This document shows positions 46,328 through 55,136 of a stretch of DNA of 64,000 bases, in pieces. The position numbers and the translations under genes are program-made. Positions within the stretch are counted from its first letter, which is position 1, and each line of letters opens with the position of its first letter. The stretch is from Citrobacter koseri (GTDB lineage: Bacteria; Pseudomonadota; Gammaproteobacteria; Enterobacterales; Enterobacteriaceae). The notes below the pieces were generated by a model that did no database searches, was not told the DNA's origin, and saw only the letters and a list, made by a program, of their open reading frames with translations. The DNA lies in NCBI GenBank assembly GCA_900446925.1, contig UAVY01000008.1, positions 372,001 to 436,000 of the forward strand. The letters run 5' to 3'.

Positions 46328-46741
46328 ATGAGCGAAGCACTTAAAATTCTGAACAACATCCGTACTCTTCGTGCACAGGCAAGAGAATGTACCCTGGAAA
46401 CGCTTGAAGAAATGCTGGAAAAATTAGAAGTTGTTGTTAACGAGCGTCGCGAAGAAGAAAGCGCCGCCGCAGCTGAAGTTGAAGAGCGTACCCGTAAACT
46501 GCAACAATATCGTGAAATGCTGATTGCCGACGGTATTGATCCGAACGAACTGCTGAATAGCATGGCTGCCGTTAAATCTGGCACTAAAGCTAAACGCGCT
46601 GCTCGTCCGGCTAAATATAGCTACGTTGATGAAAACGGTGAAACGAAAACCTGGACTGGCCAGGGTCGTACACCGGCAGTGATCAAAAAAGCGATGGAAG
46701 AACAAGGTAAACAACTGGACGATTTCCTGATCAAGGGATAA
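46328..46741 (+). CDS. hns: H-NS, nucleoid-associated silencer
   Basis: Intact 137 residues, essentially the enteric H-NS: N-terminal oligomerisation coiled coil ([17 protein letters not shown] ... [10 protein letters not shown]), linker, and C-terminal DNA-binding loop [13 protein letters not shown] with the QGR motif that reads AT-rich minor grooves. Silences horizontally acquired genes. Confidence 0.99.
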   Translation: MSEALKILNNIRTLRAQARECTLETLEEMLEKLEVVVNERREEESAAAAEVEERTRKLQQYREMLIADGIDPNELLNSMAAVKSGTKAKRAARPAKYSYVDENGETKTWTGQGRTPAVIKKAMEEQGKQLDDFLIKG

Positions 46742-46760
46742 TTCGGAATATGTTTGCTTA

Positions 46761-46788
46761 AAATCCCGCCAGTGGCGGGATTTTTTTT
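46761..46788 (+). terminator. hns terminator
   Basis: aaatcccgcc, loop agt, ggcgggattt and further t: strong intrinsic terminator 20 bp after hns. Confidence 0.95.
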
Positions 46789-46819
46789 GCCCTTCCCTCA
46801 TACCTCGTCTGTTCAGGGC

Positions 46820-46848
46820 AAAAAAAACGGCGCTGTTAAACAGCGCCG
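46820..46848 (-). terminator. galU terminator
   Basis: On the minus strand cggcgctg, loop tttaa, cagcgccg, then eight t, about 20 bp after the galU stop. Confidence 0.93.
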
Positions 46849-46868
46849 CGCCTTTCAGATTATACCGC

Positions 46869-47777
46869 TTACTTCTTAATACCCAGCTCGTCTTCAAGCC
46901 ATGCTTTAAATTCAGCGCCCAGAGAATTATGACGGATGCCATATTCAACGAACGCCTGCATGTAACCTAATTTATTACCGCAGTCGTGGCTTTTGCCCTT
47001 CATATGGTAGGCTTCGACCGTTTCTTTTTCGATCAGCATATCAATCGCGTCGGTCAGCTGAATTTCGTCGCCCGCTCCCGGAGGGGTTTTCGCCAGCAGA
47101 GGCCAGATGTCCGCGCTCAGGACATAACGGCCAACTACCGCGAGATTAGACGGCGCGACATCCGCTTTCGGCTTCTCTACAACGCCAACCATCGGCACGC
47201 TTTCGCCCGGTGCCAGCGCCGCGCCTTTGCAATCAACAACGCCGTACGCGGTAACATCTTCAACAGGCTCAACCATAATCTGGCTACAGCCGGTTTCGTC
47301 AAAACGACGAATCATTTCAGCAAGGTTATCCTGAGACAGATCGGATTCGTATTCATCCAGAATAACGTCCGGCAGAATCACCGCGACGGGCTCATTACCA
47401 ACAACAGGATGCGCGCACAATACGGCATGACCCAGGCCTTTCGCCAGCCCCTGACGCACCTGCATAATCGTTACGTGCGGAGGGCAAATAGATTGCACCT
47501 CTTCCAGCAGCTGACGCTTAACACGTTTTTCCAGCATAGCTTCCAGCTCGAAGCTGGTATCGAAATGGTTTTCGATCGAGTTTTTGGAAGAGTGCGTCAC
47601 CAGCACAATTTCAGTGATGCCCGCAGCAATACATTCATTCACGACATACTGAATTAATGGCTTATCAACCAGCGGCAGCATCTCTTTCGGGATCGCTTTC
47701 GTCGCCGGTAACATCCTGGTTCCTAATCCCGCGACCGGGATAACGGCTTTTTTGACTTTCGAATTTAGGGCAGCCAT
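46869..47777 (-). CDS. galU: UTP-glucose-1-phosphate uridylyltransferase
   Basis: Intact 302 residues. The nucleotidyltransferase signature [20 protein letters not shown] is at the N-terminus, with VEKP ([13 protein letters not shown]) binding glucose-1-P further on. Makes UDP-glucose for LPS core, trehalose, galactose use and UDP-glucuronate. Non-essential but needed for a complete LPS core. Confidence 0.97.
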   Translation of the reverse strand: MAALNSKVKKAVIPVAGLGTRMLPATKAIPKEMLPLVDKPLIQYVVNECIAAGITEIVLVTHSSKNSIENHFDTSFELEAMLEKRVKRQLLEEVQSICPPHVTIMQVRQGLAKGLGHAVLCAHPVVGNEPVAVILPDVILDEYESDLSQDNLAEMIRRFDETGCSQIMVEPVEDVTAYGVVDCKGAALAPGESVPMVGVVEKPKADVAPSNLAVVGRYVLSADIWPLLAKTPPGAGDEIQLTDAIDMLIEKETVEAYHMKGKSHDCGNKLGYMQAFVEYGIRHNSLGAEFKAWLEDELGIKK

Positions 47778-47978
47778 TTAAAAATCTCCTGGACTGTTCA
47801 TGTATTGAACGTGTTCATCAATCTGTATCGCATCCGAGTATATCAGCACTGGTACAAGCCTCAGTTCCGAAAAGGATGCGTGTTAGTATAATTAAGACAA
47901 ATACGTATAATCTGGCGCTGATAGTAGCACCCACAGAGAAAGGCGGGTAAATCAATTTCACTTTGCCTTTTCATTTGC

Positions 47979-49011
47979 TCATTCCGCAGACAACATAAGA
48001 CGCAAACGCCCGCCCGCGCCCCCAAATTTGGCACTGCCATGACTCGCAGCGTTGGCTTAATTGGTTCAGGTAGGTATTGGCCCAATGTGCCCAGCGGAAC
48101 GCCATTACTGATCTGTACCTGGGTGGAGAACCGGTATTTAACGTCGCATTCAGGCCTGCCTGAAACCAGTATCAAAATTTTTAAGACCGCTGTGGTAATA
48201 ACCCACTAATAGCGGAAACTGTCCCGGCAAATTCGCCTGCCGAAGAAGATGATTGACCTGTTTCAATAACGCCCCCAGTTTCCGGCAAAACGCTGATTCT
48301 GATGAGCGAGCTGTTCCTGTAATAAGCCATTAAATAGCGCCCGCAGTAATAACGCGGCCAGTACGCCATTATCCCCTGCCCGCGTCACGTCGAGGCAATA
48401 AAAAGCGAGATCGTTATCAGACAGCGGCGCAATATCCAGCACCAGGCCGGGTTTGTCTGCCGCCAACAAGTTGGCGGTAATTGATTCGGCCAATGCGAGA
48501 TAACCTGCTGAACCGGAGGTTGCAACTCCTGCCAACAGCCTTTGCTGCCGCCACCGGGTTATCAACCATCGCATCCCAGTCCCCGAAACAGGCGTTCTTC
48601 TTCTTCAACCCGAGAGTTAAACATATTGGGATAGAGGCAGGCGAAGACGGTTTCCCGCAGACGATTGAGGATCTTTCACTGGCTTTAGCAGGACGTCCTC
48701 AACGCCCAGTCCGCAGCGCTTTGGCGATATCTGCCATATTTTCTGTCGCCGAGATAACCAGAATGGGGGTCTGATCGCCCCGATTACGTAAATGCTCTAC
48801 CAGTTTGAGACCGTTCATCCTTGGCATCGCAAGATCGCAGATCATCAGATCAGGCGGTAAAACTTCCCAGTAACTCCAGGGCGTCAAGACCATCGCCCGC
48901 CAGTGCCGTTGTCGCTCCCAAAGAGGAAAACCACGAATCCAGAAGCGAGCGAAAACTACAGGCTCGTCCTCCCACAATAAGAATCTGTTTTCCGACCAAT
49001 GGCTGCGTCAT
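47979..49011 (-). CDS. rssB: RssB (Hnr), RpoS-degradation adaptor, heavily frameshifted
   Basis: Response regulator that delivers sigma-S to ClpXP. The receiver domain is readable in pieces: MTQPLVGKQILIV, EDEPVVF, PDLMICDLAMPRMNGLKL with the phosphorylated Asp, and VISATENMADIAKALR. The PP2C-like C-terminal half appears as AADKPGLVLDI, FYCLDVTRAGDNGVLAALLLRALF and VQISNGVPLGTLG. I count at least 17 indels in about 1 kb, giving a net excess of at least 16 bases over a roughly 338-residue gene. This is the most damaged gene in the window. rssB can be lost in nature, but not by this pattern. Confidence 0.88.
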
Positions 49012-49101
49012 GTTTTCTCCCCTGACTGGCTTTAGTAAATAGTGGCATGCTATTGCCGCTCGCGCCTGTCAGAATTTGCTTAAGTGTGTATAAAAGGTGC
49101 G

Positions 49102-50012
49102 TTAAACGTCGGTACGCACCAAAGGCAAAAGTTCGTCCATCTTTTTCTCTACCGCCAGTTGTCCCGCAGCAATAGCGGCACTGGCACGGTGGAAGTCCAA
49201 CGTGGATATTTGCGGACAGAACGGTTGAATCAGAATATCCGGCGGGTCGCCTGCCATTCGGTTGCGTTTAAGGCGGTTTTCCAGCACCTGAATGGACGTT
49301 GTCATAATCTCCATCGCCGTTGGCGCGGTGACCGCACGGCGTGAAGTCATGCTGCTGAGGCGTTCTTTCAAACGCGCATGCCAGGAGAGCGAATCATCAC
49401 TCTCGTCGTTATCATTGCTGACATTCAAAGACAGAAGATCTTGCTGCATGAGGTGCGCATCGTGCTGAAGATCGACCGCAATAACCAATATCGGCGCCCA
49501 TCGCACGCGTCAGAAGAGACAGGAACAGGGTTAACGACGGCGCCATCCACCAGCCAGTAGCCGTTATGCGCCACCGGAGACATCAGGCCAGGCATACTGC
49601 AAGACGCGCGAACCGCAAGGTGCAGGTCGCCTTCGGTAAACCACAATTCTCGCCCCGTACTCAGGTTGGTCGCCACCGTACCAAAACGTCGGGTGCATTG
49701 TTCAAAATCCAGTACCGGCATAACGTTCCGGTACTGATTGAAGACGCGCTCGCCGCGCAGCAACCCTCCTCTGCGCCAGGAGAGATCCATCCAGGCGCAG
49801 GACATCCCAGTAACTGAACGAACCACACCCACTGTTCAAGCGCGGGCAGTTTATTGCAGGCGTATGCGGCGCCAACCAGCGAACCAATTGAACATCCCGC
49901 CACCGATATCGATATCAATGCCCATGTGTTTCAGGGCTTTGATGACACCAATATGCGACCATCCTCTTGCGGCGCCGGAACCTAGCGCCAGCCCTATTTT
50001 AATTTTTCTCAT
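49102..50012 (-). CDS. rssA: RssA, patatin-like phospholipase family protein (five frameshifts)
   Basis: Patatin-domain protein of unknown role upstream of rssB. Motifs: GSGAARGWSHIG oxyanion loop, GCSIGSLVG with the nucleophile serine, and DGAVVNPVPV with the catalytic aspartate. Five one-base insertions break it: at IDIVAG, near WV-SFSYW, in LRLMDLSW, in PVSLTRA and in ADIVIAVDL. After correction it is 301 residues, the E. coli length, starting MRKIKIGLALG and ending LVRTDV. Confidence 0.92.
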
Positions 50013-50122
50013 CGTACGTAAAAACTCCCCTGGCTTCCAGACGTAGCAACATCGTCACCACTCGGTTAACATAGCGCTACCTTGGCGTTTGTACGCCGTT
50101 TTTTTTATCCAGGGAGATGATT

Positions 50123-50577
50123 GTGTCTCAGCTTTGTCCCTGCGGTAGCGCTGTCGAGTATAGCCTATGTTGCGGCCCTATTGTGTCCGGTGAGCGAGTT
50201 GCACCCGATCGTCACATCTCATGCGTTCTCGCTACTGCGCTTTTGTGATGAAAGACGCAAATTACCTGATTAGAACCTGGCATCCCGCATGTGGTGCAAC
50301 CGCCTTTCGGGACGATATTGTCGCGGGGTTCGCCCATACTGAGTGGCTTGGGTTGACCATTTTTGAAGAGAGCGGGTCAGACGCGGAAAACACAGGGTAT
50401 GTCAGTTTTGTGGCCCGTTTTATCGAACAGGGAACACCCGGCGCGATTATTGAACGTTCGCGTTTCTTAAAAGAAAACGGTCAGTGGTACTATATTGACG
50501 GTACGCGCCCCCAGTTTGGTCGAAACGATCCCTGCCCCTGCGGGTCCGGCAAAAAATTTAAAAAGTGCTGCGGCTAA
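50123..50577 (+). CDS. ychJ: YchJ, SEC-C motif protein (frameshifted)
   Basis: Small protein with SEC-C zinc motifs at both ends: [15 protein letters not shown] at the N-terminus and [16 protein letters not shown] at the C-terminus. The start is probably GTG 50123 after an agggaga ribosome site. The first 33 residues are out of frame with the rest because of a two-base excess near 50211-50218 (cacatctcatg in place of catctcatg). Corrected length is about 150 residues, close to E. coli YchJ (152). Function is unknown. Confidence 0.87.
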
Positions 50578-50629
50578 AACGCCTGACAGTGCTGATACAG
50601 CAAACACATTAAACAGGATTTACCCGGTA

Positions 50630-51471
50630 ATGCATTCACTACAACGAAAAGTTCTGCGCACTATCTGCCCCGATCAGAAGGGCCTCATCGCGCGTATTAC
50701 AAATATCTGCTACAAGCACGAACTCAATATCGTGCAAAACAACGAATTTGTTGACCACCGGACCGGGCGCTTCTTTATGCGCACAGAGCTGGAAGGCATT
50801 TTTAATGATGTCACGCTGCTTGCCGATCTCGACAGCGCATTACCGGAAGGTTCGGTACGCGAGTTGAATCCTGCCGGCGTCGCCGCATCGTCATTCTGGT
50901 CACCAAAGAAGCGCATTGTCTGGGCGATCTGTTAATGAAAGCCAACTATGGCGGGCTCGACGTTGAGATTTCCGCCGTAATCGGCAACCACGAAACCCTG
51001 CGACCTCTGGTTGAACGTTTTGATATTCCTTTCGAGCTGGTCAGCCACGAAGGGTTAACGCGCGACGAGCACGATAAACAGATGGCGGACGCCATTGATG
51101 CGCACCAGCCTGATTATGTCGTGCTGGCTAAGTATATGCGCGTCCTGACGCCGGAATTCGTTTCCCGCTTCCCGAATAAGATTATCAATATTCACCATTC
51201 GTTCCTGCCGGCTTTTATTGGCGCACGACCTTACCATCAGGCTTATGAGCGTGGCGTGAAAATTATCGGCGCTACCGCGCACTACGTGAACGATAATCTG
51301 GACGAAGGCCCGATCATTATGCAGGACGTAATTCATGTCGATCACACCTATACGGCTGAGGATATGATGCGAGCAGGGCGTGATGTTGAAAAGAATGTGT
51401 TAAGCCGCGCATTGTATAAGGTGCTGGCCCAGCGTGTGTTTGTTTACGGGAATCGCACCATCATTCTGTAA
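50630..51471 (+). CDS. purU: Formyltetrahydrofolate deformylase (one deletion)
   Basis: Hydrolyses 10-formyl-THF to formate and THF, feeding PurT and balancing one-carbon pools. An N-terminal ACT domain (MHSLQRKVLRTICPDQKGL) senses methionine and glycine; the formyltransferase-like domain holds NIHHSFLPAF and the HYV...LDEGPII region. One base is missing near 50878-50880 (ggcgtcgcc where ggccgtcgcc is expected), between NPAG and RRRIVILVT. Corrected length is 280 residues, as in E. coli. Confidence 0.94.
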
Positions 51472-51552
51472 TCGTCAACGATATGAATTGATTAGCTTTA
51501 CTCCGTTACGGATGAAAAGTACGCAAACAGTTCATTTTAAGCAAAGGAATGC

Positions 51553-51590
51553 TTTACAGCGGCGTGTCATTTGATATGATGCGCCCCGCT
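51553..51590 (+). promoter_or_regulatory. tyrT promoter with stringent discriminator
   Basis: -35 tttaca (51553-51558), 16-base spacer, -10 tatgat (51575-51580), then the GC-rich discriminator gcgcccc. It is virtually the E. coli tyrT promoter, a model for ppGpp (stringent) control and Fis activation. Confidence 0.93.
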
Positions 51591-51629
51591 TCCCGACAGG
51601 AAGCAGGCCAGTACAAAGCATTACCCCGT

Positions 51630-51715
<86 letters not shown>

Positions 51716-51751
51716 TCTCTTCGCAAGACCTCTACAATTTGAATTACCCCT

Positions 51752-51837
<86 letters not shown>

Positions 51838-51884
51838 TTACTTCCTGAAAGCACACAAACTACTTTTAATAACCTTGCCCCATA

Positions 51885-52017
51885 TTCTGCCCTCACGGGG
51901 AAGGATGAGAAGCTTCGACTAAGGTTCGATTCGAGCGGAAGCGAGAAAGCGTTGCCGAAGGCAACGACCCGAAAGGGCGAGGCGCAACGCGCCGAGTCAT
52001 CCTTCCCCACCACCATT
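51885..52017 (+). repeat. tyrT-distal repeat (rtT-like) with copied tRNA 3' tail
   Basis: Downstream of the tRNAs, gagaagcttcgac...gaggcgcaacgcgccgag ends in atccttccccaccaccatt (51999-52017), an imperfect copy of the tRNA-Tyr 3' end (51820-51839). E. coli tyrT is followed by similar repeats that are processed to rtT RNA and contain the tpr frame. One such unit is seen here. Internal self-complementary parts (cgttgccgaaggcaacg) suggest a folded RNA. Confidence 0.65.
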
Positions 52018-52067
52018 ATTTATCTGTTGCACCCAGCCAAATTAAATTCCTGTGCTCCATATTTTGC

Positions 52068-52160
52068 CCGGTGGCACTCCGTTTACCGGGCCTACATGAT
52101 CACATAACCACATGTCATGTCCGATCGTAGGCCGGATAAGGCGCAGCCGCCATCCGGCAG
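52068..52160. repeat. REP elements between the tyr tRNAs and narI
   Basis: gcccggtggcactccgtttaccgggcctac and gtaggccggataaggcgcagccgccatccggca: two facing REP units (BIME) in the 3' flank. Confidence 0.85.
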
Positions 52161-52169
52161 ACAGGCATA

Positions 52170-52195
52170 AAAAAAACCCTGCCGAAGCAGGGTTT
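52170..52195 (-). terminator. nar operon terminator
   Basis: aaaccctgc (52174-52182) pairs with gcagggttt (52187-52195); on the minus strand the stem is followed by t-rich sequence, 20 bp after the narI stop. Confidence 0.9.
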
Positions 52196-52214
52196 AGCCG
52201 CACGCAAAGCCGTA

Positions 52215-52894
52215 TCAGCGACGGGCGCGCACGACCTGGTATTTACGCGTCAGGTACTCGACCGGCGCGCTCCAGATGTGAACCAGGCGCGAGAACGGGA
52301 ACAGCAGGAACAACGTCATCCCCAGCACCAGGTGCAGGCGGAAAATGAACGCTACGCCCTCTAAAATGCTCAGACGCGCCGCCGTGGAACGTCACCACAG
52401 ATTGTGCCCATCCCACCAGTTTCATCATTTCGCTACCGTCCATGTGTTGCGCAGAGAACGGAATAGTCAGCAGTCCCAGCGCGCACTGAATCACCAGCAG
52501 AGAAAGGATCAAAATATCCGCTCCCGTAGTCGTTGCACGCACGCGTGGGCTGAACAGACGGCGTTTAAGCAGCAGTACGCCACCGACCAGCGTCATCACG
52601 CCACAGGCGCCGCCTGCAATCATCGCCATTTTCTGCTTCACTTCAATCGGCAGGAACGCTTCGTACATCCAGTGCGGCGTCAGCATCCCCCAGGAAGTGA
52701 CCCGCGAAGATCCCCAGAATACCGAAGTGGAACAGGTTCGAAGCCAGGTTCATCCCTTTGCGATCCAGCATCTGGCTGGAAGCCGCACGCCAGGTGTACT
52801 GACCGTAGTCATAGCGCAGCCAGCTGCCAATCAGGAACACTGACCCGGCAATGTACGGATAGATATCAAAGAAGAACATATTCAGGAAGTGCAT
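52215..52894 (-). CDS. narI: Respiratory nitrate reductase gamma chain NarI (two frameshifts)
   Basis: Membrane cytochrome b subunit that oxidises quinol and anchors NarGH. Five helices with the heme histidines, e.g. in [14 protein letters not shown] and RLHLVLGM. Extra bases: c-run about 52690-52694 (after GHFLG) and a in the run near 52332-52335 (after ASEH). Corrected length is 225 residues, as in E. coli. The start overlaps the narJ stop (TAATG). Confidence 0.94.
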
Positions 52895-53603
52895 TATTGC
52901 TGTCCTCCGGTGGTGATATTCAAATATTGCGGAGCGACAGCCCCGGCAAAACGACGCTGGTGAGCGGAAATCTCCGACTCGCCGCAACCTGCTCAGCAAA
53001 GAATTTCACCTGTTCTTCTTCCCAGACGGCATCCAGTGCTTGCGGGGTATCGTCACGGACTTCATCCGCAATTTTCTCTGCCACTTTGTCGCTGTCGATA
53101 ACGGTATTCAGCCAGCTTCAGCAGCAGATCGAACAGCACCGCATAGCGACTTTCCCGCTGTTGCAGACGTGCGCCCAGCAACGCCAGAATCGGCGCGATG
53201 TCCTGCAAGCGCCAAGCGCGTCGTTTTTCGGCAACTGTGCCAGATACTCCAGATACAGCGGCAAATGGTCAGGCAACTCACGACTGTCGAGTTGCAGGCC
53301 GTGCTGCTCGTACTGCGCCATCAAATCGACCATTGCCTGGCCGCGATCGCGGGATTCGCCATGAACATGCTCAAACAGCAACAGCGACGTGGCGCGACCG
53401 CGATCAAACAGTTCGCTGTAGCTTGCCTGTACATCCAGCATCTCCTGCGCAGTGAGATCGCGCAGGAAAACCGCCAGACTCTGGGCATCTTCTTTATCCA
53501 GGTTTTCAGATGACGCGAGTGCATCGAAAAGTTCCTGTTGATGCTGCCATAAGGCAGCATCCGGGTACTCGAGCAGACGCGAAACAATGACGAGTTCAAT
53601 CAT
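52894..53603 (-). CDS. narJ: Nitrate reductase assembly chaperone NarJ (three indels)
   Basis: Cytoplasmic chaperone of the TorD/NarJ family, needed to insert the molybdenum cofactor into NarG. The first two thirds are intact ([19 protein letters not shown] ... [23 protein letters not shown]). The frame breaks after LPKNDALG by two extra bases near 53208-53212, again near 53115 (+1, LAN-TVID), and near 52982 (a missing base, or two extra). Corrected length is about 235 residues. The ATG overlaps the narH stop. Confidence 0.9.
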
Positions 53604-55136
53604 TGGTGCGGCTCCGTTTTGCTGCTCACATCGATGGCATCAATGCGGCGGCTGTTGAACAGGTTGAATTTGGTATCTGAACCGTGGCAACCATCGCCGA
53701 ACGTAAAGCCGCAACCGCTTTTCTCCGGGAACGCCTCACGCGCCAGCTCACGATGGCTGCTAGGGATAACGAAACGATCTTCATAGTTCGCAATTGCCAG
53801 GTAACGGTACATTTCCTGCGCCTGCGCTTCGCTCAGACCCACCTCTTCCAGCGCGCGGGTATCCAGTTTACCGTCAACGGTTTCCGCACGTTTGTAGTGA
53901 CGCATCGCCAGCATACGTTTCAGCGCCAGCAGTACCGGCTGGGTGTCGCCTGCGGTCAGCAGGTTCGCCAGGTACTGAACCGGGATACGCAGGCTTTCCA
54001 CGTCCGGCAGGATGCCGTTGCTGCCCAGTTCGCCGGCGTCCGCCGCAGACTGAATCGGTGACAGCGGCGGCACGTACCAGACCATCGGCAGCGTACGGTA
54101 TTCCGGGTGCAGCGGCAGCGCCAGCTTCCAGTCCATCGCCATTTTGTAAACCGGGGACTGCTGCGCCGCATCGATAACGCTCTGCGGAACGCCGTCTTTC
54201 AGCGCTTGTTCAATGACCGCCGGATCGTTCGGATCGAGGAACACATCCAGTTGGCGTTGATACAGATCTTTCTCGTTCTCGGTGCTGGCTGCGCTTTCAA
54301 TCGCATCGGCGTCATACAGCAGCACGCCAAGGTAACGGATACGACCCACGCAGGTTTCGGAACATACGGTCGGTTGACCCGCTTCAATACGCGGATAACA
54401 GAAAATACACTTCTCGGACTTCCCGCTCTTCCAGTTGAAGTAGATCTTCTTGTACGGGCAACCGGTGATGCACATACGCCAGCCGCGGCATTTGTCCTGA
54501 TCAATCAGGACAATGCCATCCTCTTCACGCTTGTAGATGGCGCCGCTCGGACAGGTCGCCACGCACGCCGGGTTGAGGCAGTGCTCGCACAGACGCGGCA
54601 GATACATCATGAAGGTGTTTTCGAACTGGCCGTACATCGCCTTCTGCATGTTTTCGAAGTTCTGGTCTTTGGCGCGTTTTTCAAATTCGCCGCCCAGAAT
54701 TTCTTCCCAGTTCGGACCGCTGGTGATTTTGTTCATCCGCTGACCGGTGATCAACGAGCGCGGGCGCGCAATCGGCTGATGCTTGCTTTCCGGCGCGGTA
54801 TGCAGGTTCTGGTAGTCGTAATCAAACGGCTCGTAGTAATCATCAATGCCCGGCAGATGCGGGTTAGCGAAGATTTTACCCAGCAGCATCGCGCGGTTGC
54901 CCATGCGAGGTTGCAGTTTGCCGTTAATTTTACGGACCCAGCCGCCTTTCCATTTTTCCTGATTTTCCCCAGTCGTTCGGGAAACCGACGCCTGGCTTAC
55001 TTTCCACGTTATTGAACCAGGCGTATTCCATACCTTCACGGCTGGTCCAGACGTTTTTACAGGTCACTGAACAGGTGTGGCAGCCGATGCATTTATCGAG
55101 ATTCAGCACCATGCCGACTTGTGAACGAATTTTCAT
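53600..55136 (-). CDS. narH: Respiratory nitrate reductase beta chain NarH (one frameshift)
   Basis: Iron-sulfur subunit carrying electrons from NarI to NarG. Cysteine groups for the clusters are visible: CIGCHTCSVTCKN, CEHCLNPACVATCPSG, CRGWRMCITGCPYKK (with the W that gives the 3Fe-4S cluster) and CIFCYPRIEAGQPTVCSETC. An extra base in cccc near 54966-54969 shifts the frame after GFPNDW. Corrected length is 511 residues. The start is MKIRSQVG at 55136. Confidence 0.95.
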
